Shown here: piece after piece, positions 1 to 6,357 of the stretch | Numbering within the stretch: position 1 is the first letter of the stretch | How the letters are laid out: each line of letters starts with the position of its first letter | From: Chlamydiae bacterium RIFCSPHIGHO2_12_FULL_27_8 | GTDB lineage: Bacteria; Chlamydiota; Chlamydiia; Chlamydiales; SM23-39 | Assembly (NCBI GenBank): GCA_001796155.1 | Contig: MGLU01000011.1 | Location: forward strand, 3,109 to 12,717 | Reading direction: 5' to 3' | Length of the DNA stretch: 9,609 bases | The notes under the pieces: model-generated | Seen by the model: only the letters and a program-made list of their open reading frames with translations | The model's database searches: none | What the model was told of the DNA's origin: nothing | Translations under genes and position numbers: made by a program

Positions 1-1367
1 GAGAAAATATTTTAATTTTTTTTGATGATGATATTTTTAATTTTTTTAATTTTTTTGATACTGAAGATGGTTATAATTTATTAAAATGTCAGAATATATA
101 TTTTTATTATTCTAATCCCTTTTCATTATTTTTAGCAGAAATTCAAAAAAAATTTATTTTAAATAATGTTAAAGTAGATTCTTTGTTTCAAACAAAGAAA
201 TTTTTAAAATATAAAGAAGAGATTGAAAAGAAAGCAATGCTTTCATCTTTTGCTAAACAGGAATATTTAAATCTTCCCAGACTTTTTAAAAATTTTATTT
301 CAAATATTGAAAAATTTGAAAATTCCTTTTTTTTAGAAAAATTTGAAAATTCTTTTAAAAATTTTCCATGTATAATTTTAGGTGCCGGACCATCACTTAA
401 ATATTCATATGAATATTTAAAAAAAATAGATAAAAAAGCTTTGATAATTGCCGGTGGAACTGCTATTACCCTTCTTTCAAAAAATTCTGTAAATTTTCAT
501 TTAGGTGTAGCAATAGATCCAAATCTGGATGAGTTTAAAAGGCTTTTAAAGGCCACATCTTTTGAGGTTCCATTGATTTATGCTGCCAGGCTAAATTTTG
601 GGATATTTAATCTTATGAATGGCAAAACAGGATATTTAAAAGGTCAAATGATAGAAAGCTTTGAAAAGCTTTTAAATGAGAGATTTAATATAAATGAAAA
701 ACCAATTCAAAATACTAATCTAGAGAGCGGATTAAGTGTTACCGGAGTATGTCTTGATATTGCAAATTTTTTAGGATGCAGTCCAATCATTTTGGATGGT
801 GTTGATTTATGCTATTCATCAAATAAACTATATCCTGAAAAAATTGTAGATACAAATAAAGATAAAGATCTTTTTTTTAAAAAAAACAAAAACCAAAAAC
901 TTTTTAAAACAAATCTTAAATGGGAAATAGACAGGGCAGCTTTAGATTTAAAGGCTAAAAGTTTAAAAAATAAAAAGTTTTTAAATTTAACAAAAAACGG
1001 AATGAAAATTTTTTCTTTTAAAGATAGTTCATATAAAGATTTGGATATTTTTTTATATAAATCTTTAGATATAAAAGGGTATTTACACAGTTTAATAGAA
1101 GAAAATTCAAAAAAAGTATCTAAAAATAAGATAAGTGATTTTAAAAATGAAATTTTTAATTCTTTAAAGACAACAAAAGATTTATTAGAAAAAATTATCA
1201 AAACTGAAAAAAATTATGAAAAAATACTTTTTTTAGATGATTTGGAAAATGAATTTTTTTATAAATTTTTTTTAAAGGATATGAAGAAAATTTTGGAAAA
1301 TCACTTTGAAAATATAGATATTTTTTCAAACCTTTTAGAAGTAATAGAACATTTTAAAAAAGTTTAG
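1..1367 (+). CDS. DUF115 / MAF_flag10 (6-hydroxymethylpterin pyrophosphokinase MptE-like) protein, 5' end outside window
   Basis: The reading frame is open from base 3 to the TAA at 1365-1367 (454 codons seen), so the true start lies left of the window. A TTG at 183 is only an internal codon, since the upstream codons continue the same protein-like sequence without a stop. Family signatures are GAGPSL (nt 381-398), an IDPN motif (nt 513-524), ESGLSVTG (nt 723-746) and LGCSPIILDGVDLCY (about nt 771-815), all typical of the DUF115 nucleotide-binding fold. Known relatives are archaeal MptE and the Maf proteins that transfer nonulosonic acids onto flagellin. No flagellar or sugar-synthesis gene is in view, so the substrate is unknown. 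The C-terminal third is rich in Lys, Phe and Asn and probably helical. Homopolymer runs such as T8A8 (871-886) and a 27-bp-period repeat (309-352) occur inside the gene. Family membership is fairly sure; function is not. Confidence 0.85.
   Translation, partial: ENILIFFDDDIFNFFNFFDTEDGYNLLKCQNIYFYYSNPFSLFLAEIQKKFILNNVKVDSLFQTKKFLKYKEEIEKKAMLSSFAKQEYLNLPRLFKNFISNIEKFENSFFLEKFENSFKNFPCIILGAGPSLKYSYEYLKKIDKKALIIAGGTAITLLSKNSVNFHLGVAIDPNLDEFKRLLKATSFEVPLIYAARLNFGIFNLMNGKTGYLKGQMIESFEKLLNERFNINEKPIQNTNLESGLSVTGVCLDIANFLGCSPIILDGVDLCYSSNKLYPEKIVDTNKDKDLFFKKNKNQKLFKTNLKWEIDRAALDLKAKSLKNKKFLNLTKNGMKIFSFKDSSYKDLDIFLYKSLDIKGYLHSLIEENSKKVSKNKISDFKNEIFNSLKTTKDLLEKIIKTEKNYEKILFLDDLENEFFYKFFLKDMKKILENHFENIDIFSNLLEVIEHFKKV
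309..352 (+). repeat. Short in-frame direct repeat within the DUF115 gene
   Basis: A 17-base unit (GAAAAATTTGAAAATTC) occurs at 309-325 and again at 336-352, a period of 27 bp or nine codons. It encodes EKFENSF twice. The exact copy length suggests a recent tandem duplication by slippage, although low base complexity makes chance identity easier here than in ordinary DNA. Confidence 0.6.
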
Positions 1368-1398
1368 TTAATATAACGCTTTAAAATTATTATTATTT

Positions 1399-1416
1399 TA
1401 TATAAACCTTTATATA
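1399..1416. terminator. Weak AT-only hairpin between convergent genes
   Basis: A perfect 8-bp inverted repeat (TATATAAA-CC-TTTATATA) sits in the 49-bp gap where the DUF115 gene and the histidine kinase gene converge. The position suits a bidirectional terminator. The stem has no G:C pair and the loop is too small without opening pairs, so it is at best weak and may be chance in DNA of this composition. Confidence 0.25.
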
Positions 1417-2679
1417 TCAGTTTTTTATAGGAAGATTTATATTAAATATTGTTCCTTTATTTAGAACTGATTTTACTTCAATGCTTCCAAAATGTGAGCT
1501 GATTATTTTATTGGCTTCGCAAAGTCCAAGGCCGCCGGCTTTTGATTTTGTTGTAAAAAACAGAGAAAAAATTTTTTCAATATTATGATCTTCAATACCT
1601 GCCCCATCATCTGAGATTGTAATTATACAAAGATCGTTATTTTTCATAAGAGATATAGAAATATTTCCATAATCTTCAATTGCCTGATAAGAATTGATTA
1701 ATATTTTGGAAATAGCGTTTTTTATTAAATTTTTATCTCCAAATATGTTTATAATCTCATCACTGTAATGAAAATCAATATTTATATTTTTTGAAAAAGA
1801 ATCATCTTTTTTAAAAGTTTTAATAATCTCTTTTAAAGAGTCTTTAATATTAAAGGTAAAAGCGTCAATTTTTATAGGTTTTGCATATTCACTGACATTA
1901 TTAACAACTCTTTCAATAGATTTGATGCCGTCTAAAATATAAATTGTCATATTTTCTAAATTTTTGTTGTTTACCAAATTTTTGCCTAAAAGAGAAGCGT
2001 AGCCTCTGATCATAGAAAGGGGATTTTTCATTTCATTTACTATCGAAGATGTTATTTCACCAATTTCTTTCATTTTATCATTTCTACTTGCTTGAATTTT
2101 TAATTTCTGCATTTTTGTAATATCATTTAATAATATTATTAGACCTTGATGCTCTTCTGCACTATCTGAAATGTAAGAAGAAGAGATTTCAATATCTTTA
2201 AATTCCGAATCTGTTTTTTTTCTGATGTAATTAATATTTTTAGATGATTTGAATTTGAAGGCATCTTTCATTGAGAATCCAAAAAAATCATCTTCAAAAT
2301 TATCTTGGTAATTGTTAAAAAGAACTTTTTTAGGATCTGTGCCAAGTATTTTAAAGGCTTCAGTATTGTAAGTTGTAACAACTAAGTCTTTATCAATAAA
2401 AATAATACCTTGGGAAGTGTTTTTTATAAGGTTGTTTAAATAAGCCGTTACTGCAGATAAATCAGATACTTTTTGATTTAAAATATCTTCTGTTGATTTT
2501 AGTTTCATAGATACGCTTTCGAATCTGTCCTGCAGTCTTTGATGTGCGGTATTCAATTTTTGAACTTCAAGTGAAAAAAATGTAAAAGCATTTGCTAAAT
2601 GTTTAACTGCTTCATCTTTAGTTGTTGAATTGATAGCATTTTGAGCGGACTCTTGAAGTTTTTTTAATATTTCAGACAT
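1417..2679 (-). CDS. Soluble PAS-domain histidine kinase with Asn in place of the H-box His
   Basis: This is a 420-residue protein. I start it at ATG 2679-2677, read as MSEILKKLQ, because AAGG lies six bases upstream. The longer open frame to 2817 would overlap the divergent lipoprotein gene and adds a non-family leader. Order: coiled-coil region (about 35-80), PAS domain (about 80-190), dimerisation helix with H-box (200-235), then an HATPase domain with N-box (Asn329 in ILINSYQAI), G1 (DDGAGI, 357-362), F-box (FFTTK) and G2 (GGLGL, 382-386). No transmembrane segment is visible, so it should act in the cytoplasm. The layout resembles chlamydial CtcB/AtoS and NtrB-like kinases. The H-box reads IVNEMKNPL where the family has (A)HE(I)(R)NPL, putting Asn215 at the phospho-acceptor site while the ATP-binding motifs look intact. 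No response regulator is in the window. Confidence 0.88.
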   Translation of the reverse strand: MSEILKKLQESAQNAINSTTKDEAVKHLANAFTFFSLEVQKLNTAHQRLQDRFESVSMKLKSTEDILNQKVSDLSAVTAYLNNLIKNTSQGIIFIDKDLVVTTYNTEAFKILGTDPKKVLFNNYQDNFEDDFFGFSMKDAFKFKSSKNINYIRKKTDSEFKDIEISSSYISDSAEEHQGLIILLNDITKMQKLKIQASRNDKMKEIGEITSSIVNEMKNPLSMIRGYASLLGKNLVNNKNLENMTIYILDGIKSIERVVNNVSEYAKPIKIDAFTFNIKDSLKEIIKTFKKDDSFSKNINIDFHYSDEIINIFGDKNLIKNAISKILINSYQAIEDYGNISISLMKNNDLCIITISDDGAGIEDHNIEKIFSLFFTTKSKAGGLGLCEANKIISSHFGSIEVKSVLNKGTIFNINLPIKN

Positions 2680-2683
2680 AATA

Positions 2684-2689
2684 CGCCTT
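2684..2689 (-). promoter_or_regulatory. Ribosome binding site fixing the histidine kinase start
   Basis: On the minus strand AAGGCG precedes the ATG at 2679, with six bases between AAGG and the start codon. It lies in the 49-bp divergent gap (2680-2728). I could not resolve convincing paired -35/-10 boxes for either gene in that gap. Confidence 0.55.
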
Positions 2690-2728
2690 ATGTTATATTG
2701 CTTTTCAACCTCAATATAAGAAATAAAC

Positions 2729-3553
2729 ATGTTGTATAAAAGTCTTTTTATTTTTTTTATTCTTTTATTAACTTCTTGTAATTTTAATGAAAACAAAAGT
2801 AATAAAATTAAAAACATTAAAATTTTAGAAATATCTAGAAAAAAAGATGATAAATATTTTGATTTTGAAAAAGTTGAAATGAGAAAAATCAGAAATTATT
2901 CATTTGAAAATGAAGTTGACAATTTACCAAAAATTACAAAAGAATATTTTAGATGTAAGGGAAATGCCTTAAATCCGGAGAGAATCGACGAAACAAACAA
3001 GGAAGATATCAAAGTTTTTTTAGATTGTGATGGTTCTTCAAAACATTCACTTCCTATAATAAATGGAAGTGAAAATGTTTATTCCATTTTAGTGGAATTA
3101 TTAAATTACATTCAAAAAAGGACTAAAAAAAGAGTCAATATTACATGCGGACACAGATGTCCGAAGCATAATGCTTATTCTGATTTTTATTTAAATGCTA
3201 AAACTTCGAAACATATGATTGGAGCTGAGGTAGATTTTTATGTTGATTCATATGAATATAAACCTCATGACATATTAGAAATTATTTTTAACTTTTATAA
3301 AGAAAAAAAAATTTATAAAAATAAAACTGAATACCAAAATTTTTATGAGTATACAAAAGATTTGGATGTAAAAGCTCCTGCTTTTTATAATAAAGAAATT
3401 TTTATTAAAACATATGATTTTGATGAGGGCAGGGATTTTTCAAACAGGCATCCCTATCCTTATATTTCAATTCAGGTCTTATTTGATAAGGATAAAAATG
3501 AGAAAGTTAGCTATTCTTATGAGAAAGCAAATAAAAACCTTTTAAGATTTTAA
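2729..3553 (+). CDS. Lipoprotein with M15-type (D-Ala-D-Ala carboxypeptidase-like) domain
   Basis: This is a 274-residue protein. The N-terminus has Lys4, a hydrophobic run and the lipobox LTSC with Cys17, so it should be lipidated and tethered outside the inner membrane. A linker of about 50 residues follows, then a domain with GHRCPKHN (141-148) and SKHMIGAEVD (160-169). The latter fits the SxHxxGxAxD zinc signature of M15 peptidases (His162, Asp169), a family that cuts D-Ala-containing peptidoglycan peptides. The usual third zinc ligand, in a (W/F)-(I/V)-H-(V/I)-D strand near the C-terminus, appears here as YISIQV (245-250), with Ser where His is expected; His241 lies just before it. The domain may therefore bind rather than cut, or use a shifted ligand. 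It is transcribed divergently from the histidine kinase and followed 24 bp later by a tRNA gene. No strong ribosome binding site is visible. Fold assignment is good; activity is uncertain. Confidence 0.8.
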   Translation: MLYKSLFIFFILLLTSCNFNENKSNKIKNIKILEISRKKDDKYFDFEKVEMRKIRNYSFENEVDNLPKITKEYFRCKGNALNPERIDETNKEDIKVFLDCDGSSKHSLPIINGSENVYSILVELLNYIQKRTKKRVNITCGHRCPKHNAYSDFYLNAKTSKHMIGAEVDFYVDSYEYKPHDILEIIFNFYKEKKIYKNKTEYQNFYEYTKDLDVKAPAFYNKEIFIKTYDFDEGRDFSNRHPYPYISIQVLFDKDKNEKVSYSYEKANKNLLRF

Positions 3554-3577
3554 TTTTTTTGGCAGAATATTTTATTT

Positions 3578-3661
3578 GCCGATGTGGCGGAATTGGTAGA
3601 CGCAGTAGATTCAAAATCTACCTTTGCTTGCAAAATGCCGGTTCGATTCCGGTCATCGGCA
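3578..3661 (+). tRNA. tRNA-Leu(CAA)
   Basis: A complete class II tRNA can be folded by hand. The acceptor stem GCCGATG (3578-3584) pairs with CATCGGC (3654-3660), with discriminator A3661. The anticodon stem GTAGA/TCTAC encloses loop TTCAAAA, giving anticodon CAA (3612-3614), which reads UUG. The long variable arm folds as TTTGC-TT-GCAAA (3623-3634). The T arm is GCCGG-TTCGATT-CCGGT. The 3' CCA is not encoded. It lies just upstream of the gene-poor stretch and the U-box operon, a classic position for an integration site, though I find no second copy of its 3' end in the window. Confidence 0.95.
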
Positions 3662-4316
3662 TTTTACCTAATGTTTTTTCAGAAATGTCAAAATTTTTTG
3701 TTTTATTTTTTTCTAGTTGAGTGTCTGCAATTTCAAAAAGTTTGTTTTTATTATCCATGCACCAATGTTATAATTTTTATTACATTCGTGCGGATATTTA
3801 ATTAATTTGAAGATTAGATTCAATTAATTCTTTAAGAGTTAACCGTTTAAATATAGTTAAATCTATAGAATTAATTCAAAATTTAAATAATTTTGGTCTT
3901 TCTGTATGATGGTTTTATTGAGGTATGGATAAAATAAACTATATTGATTTTTCCATTTTAATATCAGGTTCTTCGGTAAATAATTTTGACACCGATTATT
4001 GAATCATTTCAGCAATTCCCTCTTAAAATATTTCGTATGCACAAGGGGGAAAAGAAGCTCATCGAAGAATAATTTTGAGGATCTAATTATAGTGTTAGAA
4101 CATTTAAAAAAACTAAAAAGGTTTTTAAACAATTTAAAAGATTTTGAAAAATTCAACATATTAATTTTCCTAAAAAAAATTTTAGAAAAATTAAAAACGA
4201 AAATTTTATTTGTCAAATAATTTATTTAAGAAATTAATTAAAAAATCCTTAAATTATCTTTACAAAAAATTAATAATATATTAAAACATACTCGCTTAAA
4301 AAAAAAGGTAATCAGT
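3662..4316. other. 655-bp gene-poor region between tRNA-Leu and the U-box operon
   Basis: I see no convincing complete gene here. It holds short protein-like fragments that end at stops. One is a 46-codon minus-strand frame (3758 down to 3618) starting MDNKNKLFEIADTQLEKN that runs into the antisense of the tRNA. A second is a plus-strand piece at about 3988-4071 reading TPIIESFQQFPLKIFRMHKG. A third is a minus-strand frame from 4216, with a TGA at 4004-4006, that stays open beyond the stop to about 3866. They may be remains of decayed genes, or chance in AT-rich DNA. An imperfect inverted repeat lies at 3819-3879. Upstream of the operon, a loose CTTACA (about 4259-4264) and AT-rich TATATT-like sequence (about 4274-4284) could be promoter boxes, but the spacing is poor. 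AAGG at 4305-4308 serves the first operon gene. Confidence 0.5.
3819..3879. repeat. Imperfect inverted repeat, possible large hairpin
   Basis: The arms TTCAATTAATTCT (3819-3831) and AGAATTAATTCAA (3867-3879) are inverted copies with one mismatch in 13. A short inner TTAAC/GTTAA pair (3839-3843 and 3856-3860) could extend the structure across an internal loop. It might be a relic of a small mobile element, a site near an island edge or an attenuator. AT-rich composition raises the odds of chance. Confidence 0.35.
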
Positions 4317-5294
4317 ATGGCTAGTGTTGGAGTTAAGGGAATGATAGTAGCTTGTGATTTTATAAACGCTTTAAATGCAATTGTAGAATGTCGCAGCGAT
4401 CATGATGATCTATTAAAAAAAGCAAGGCTTGTAAATAAACTCATTCTTGCAGGGTTTTCACTTAGTGATTTAGCATATTTTAATGGAAATGTAAAAATTC
4501 AATACAAGTTAATACATAAAAGTTCTGAATATATTTTTAGATTTGCAGATTTTATTGCTAGTATACCGGAAGCATTTTCTGATTCAGACGGCTCGTTTCA
4601 AGGGGTATTAAAAGCAATACAGATAGTTGCAAGCAGTGCATTTGATACATTTAGAGTTGCTTTTGAACATAGTGCATTAGTAGAGCAAAAGTATATTGAA
4701 GAAGTTGAAAAAAATCCGGAGGCAACACGACCGGAATATGAAGTTGATGCAAGAGGGGAAGTTAATATTAAAGGTTATAAAAAAATTGATAAGGCCGAAT
4801 GTGAGAGAAATAAGGAAATAAGTGATAAATGTTCTGCCGGATTGTCATATGCGAGAATTATTACTGAATCCGGAATAGTTGGAAAAACTGCTGTAGCTGT
4901 TAACGATGTTTATAGACAGTTAATAGAATTTTTAGATTTAAGAAATCAGGAAAGAAATGAATTAATTGTAGATGGAAGATTAAATTTAGCAAGGGTGAGA
5001 AGAATTCCATTACCTTTACATGATAATGATTTTTTTAGACAACATATATGTCCAATTACTCATGAGCCGATTAGAGATCCTGTTTTAGATCCAAATGGAA
5101 TAACAGTATATGAAAGAAGTGCAATTTTAAATTGGATAAGAATTCGTCCTGTATCTCCCGTTACTAGACAGCCGTTAAGAGCTGACCAACTTGCAGAAAT
5201 GCCTGCATTAAGAGCAGAAATTAATAGAAGGTTAAGAGAGTTTGAGCCTTTAATCATTAGTAGGTTAAGAAACGGAGAAGAAGATGATTTATAA
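4317..5294 (+). CDS. U-box (E3 ubiquitin ligase-like) protein, first gene of the operon
   Basis: This is a 325-residue protein starting at ATG 4317 with AAGG upstream. A canonical U-box occupies about 243-308: ICPITHEPIRDPV, then G261, YERSAILNWI (265-274), SPVTRQPL (280-287) and PALRAEI (296-302). The residues that normally contact E2 enzymes are present: Ile247 in the first loop, Trp273 in the helix and Pro281 in the second loop. U-boxes are eukaryotic E3 ligase domains, known in bacteria mainly as secreted effectors such as Legionella LubX, so action on host ubiquitin pathways is a fair inference. Residues 1-240 are unfamiliar and mostly helical, with hydrophobic patches near 5-22 and 38-53 and a charged, Cys-containing stretch at 127-172. 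A segment around 84-106 resembles part of the fifth gene product. Base composition is richer in G+C than the left neighbours (26 of 60 bases at 5161-5220 by hand count). The next gene overlaps its end by 11 bp. Confidence 0.85.
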   Translation: MASVGVKGMIVACDFINALNAIVECRSDHDDLLKKARLVNKLILAGFSLSDLAYFNGNVKIQYKLIHKSSEYIFRFADFIASIPEAFSDSDGSFQGVLKAIQIVASSAFDTFRVAFEHSALVEQKYIEEVEKNPEATRPEYEVDARGEVNIKGYKKIDKAECERNKEISDKCSAGLSYARIITESGIVGKTAVAVNDVYRQLIEFLDLRNQERNELIVDGRLNLARVRRIPLPLHDNDFFRQHICPITHEPIRDPVLDPNGITVYERSAILNWIRIRPVSPVTRQPLRADQLAEMPALRAEINRRLREFEPLIISRLRNGEEDDL

Positions 5295-5643
5295 AGTTAT
5301 AATTGTTGGTTCTTTATATGCTATTCCAAGAATAGTTGAACATATAAGTTCCGAGCCAAAAGAAGATGAAATTTCAAGAATAAATTCATTAAGGCATCTT
5401 TTATATCCATTTAAAAATGATATTGTGAAAAAAATCCCACCGATAGTTTATGATATTGGGCATTTATTTGCAAGATATGGTTGGTTTCCGATTGGGATAA
5501 TTTTTTTACTTGATCAGTTTCAACCGATGAGTATTGTATCCATTGAAAGTTACGTAAGGTTTGTTTTGGCATGTGTAATATCATTAGAAGTTTTTTCAGT
5601 ATATCAAAAAATCATAGGTGAAAAAGATGGCGTTAATAGTTAG
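5284..5643 (+). CDS. Small predicted membrane protein of the U-box operon
   Basis: This is a 119-residue protein that I do not recognise. It starts at ATG 5284, inside the end of the U-box gene (11-bp overlap), with GGAG at 5274-5277 six bases upstream, so translation is probably coupled. Hydrophobic stretches are at 5-14, 66-76 (containing GWFPIGIIFLL) and 84-107 (containing RFVLACVISLEVFSVY). One or two membrane passes in the C-terminal half are likely. The charged segment at 23-36 and basic residues at 44-50 would lie outside the membrane. No signal-peptidase site or catalytic motif is visible. Its place between the U-box gene and two unknown genes suggests a membrane anchor, partner or chaperone for the others, which is inference only. 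Its C-terminus overlaps the next gene by 17 bp. Confidence 0.7.
   Translation: MIYKVIIVGSLYAIPRIVEHISSEPKEDEISRINSLRHLLYPFKNDIVKKIPPIVYDIGHLFARYGWFPIGIIFLLDQFQPMSIVSIESYVRFVLACVISLEVFSVYQKIIGEKDGVNS
5616..5620 (+). promoter_or_regulatory. Ribosome binding site fixing the start of the third operon gene
   Basis: AGGTG lies six bases before ATG 5627. The GTG at 5618 also opens this frame but is part of the binding site itself, so ATG 5627 is the better start. Confidence 0.6.
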
Positions 5644-6355
5644 AAGTTCAATTGATATTTATGATTATAGGGAGTTATTTTCATTATATTCAAAATGGTC
5701 TGAAAGAAAAATATTAGATTTGGACGATCAATTTGAAACTGTAAGGTTATTCAACAAGCTTAAATCGAATATGGAATATATTTGTGATCCGAAAACATTT
5801 AAGTTTTTTTTACAAATGAACTATTTCATTGAGGTTATTAAAAATGAAGCTAGAATAACACGTGCAGTTAGAAATTTTTTTGTTGTTTCAGGTAAAACTC
5901 AAAAACAGCTCTATGATGATCCAAAAGATGGGGTTGTTTATGAACTGGGTAATTCCAGCGGTCTTTTAATAATGTTTCCCATTATGGGGAAATTTAGAAG
6001 TGTCTCTATTAACTTAAATGAAAAAGTTAATGGTAGGTTATGTGATATGCTCTCATATGAAAAATTTGATTGTCAATTACAAAACGGCAGTGAATGTGAC
6101 TTATTTTGGTCTTTTAGATCTACTTTTAGTTTTTTTGATGCAGCTGCTAAGTATGATAAGAAACAAAGTCCTATTGTTGATTATTTTGATAAAAATGCAG
6201 CAGAGCTTACTGAAACTAGAAATTATGATTTTATAAGGGTTTTGAAGCATCCAAAAGACTTATTGGAAATGGGTTTTAAATTGAATGATGCTCGTAAATA
6301 TTTCATGGTTCTTTTTTTTCATAAAATAGCATTAAAAGCTGAGGAGGTAAAATAA
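5627..6355 (+). CDS. Unrecognised protein, third gene of the U-box operon
   Basis: This is a 242-residue protein starting MALIVRSSID at ATG 5627. It overlaps the small membrane protein gene by 17 bp and ends two bases before the next start, so it is tightly embedded in the operon. I recognise no family. It appears soluble, with no long hydrophobic helix or signal peptide, and is rich in Phe, Tyr, Lys and Asp. It seems to have a helical first third (about 10-85, with many Lys/Glu and aromatic residues), a middle region with short strand-like runs such as GLLIMFPIM (112-120), and a helical C-terminal third (about 183-240). Cysteines at 53, 139, 149 and 157 are not arranged as an obvious metal site. 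I see no convincing resemblance to the U-box proteins beside it. The frame is long, has good codon structure and has a clear ribosome binding site, so the gene is real even though its role is unknown. Confidence 0.75.
   Translation: MALIVRSSIDIYDYRELFSLYSKWSERKILDLDDQFETVRLFNKLKSNMEYICDPKTFKFFLQMNYFIEVIKNEARITRAVRNFFVVSGKTQKQLYDDPKDGVVYELGNSSGLLIMFPIMGKFRSVSINLNEKVNGRLCDMLSYEKFDCQLQNGSECDLFWSFRSTFSFFDAAAKYDKKQSPIVDYFDKNAAELTETRNYDFIRVLKHPKDLLEMGFKLNDARKYFMVLFFHKIALKAEEVK
6342..6347 (+). promoter_or_regulatory. Strong ribosome binding site of the fourth operon gene
   Basis: A perfect AGGAGG lies ten bases before ATG 6358, within the last codons of the preceding gene. It is the strongest Shine-Dalgarno match in the operon and suggests the fourth product is made in larger amounts than its neighbours. 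Confidence 0.75.
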
Positions 6356-6357
6356 TT

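Noticed and set aside
871..886. T8A8 tract as a phase-variation switch
   Set aside because: Runs of this length are common throughout this AT-rich DNA and nothing else points to contingency regulation.
812..1201. Minus-strand open frame inside the DUF115 gene
   Set aside because: It is antisense to conserved DUF115 coding sequence and its composition mirrors that gene; no independent evidence.
2680..2817. N-terminal extension of the histidine kinase to 2817
   Set aside because: It overlaps the lipoprotein signal region of the divergent gene, is not family-like, and a good ribosome binding site supports the ATG at 2679.
3584..3805. Plus-strand open frame beginning MAELVDAVDSKS
   Set aside because: This is the well-known false translation of a tRNA-Leu gene; the structure at 3578-3661 explains it.
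3999..4220. Overlapping open frames on both strands (plus 3999-4220, minus 4216-4004)
   Set aside because: Both are made of Lys/Phe/Leu/Ile/Asn as expected from AT-rich non-coding DNA, mirror each other, and lack ribosome binding sites or recognisable motifs. Kept only as part of the description of the gene-poor region.
5060..5257. Minus-strand open frame under the U-box
   Set aside because: Antisense shadow of a clearly coding U-box domain.
6018..6236. Plus-strand open frame in another frame within the third operon gene
   Set aside because: Lies wholly inside a longer gene with a ribosome binding site; its hydrophobic Leu/Met/Ile-rich translation is typical of a frame-shifted shadow.
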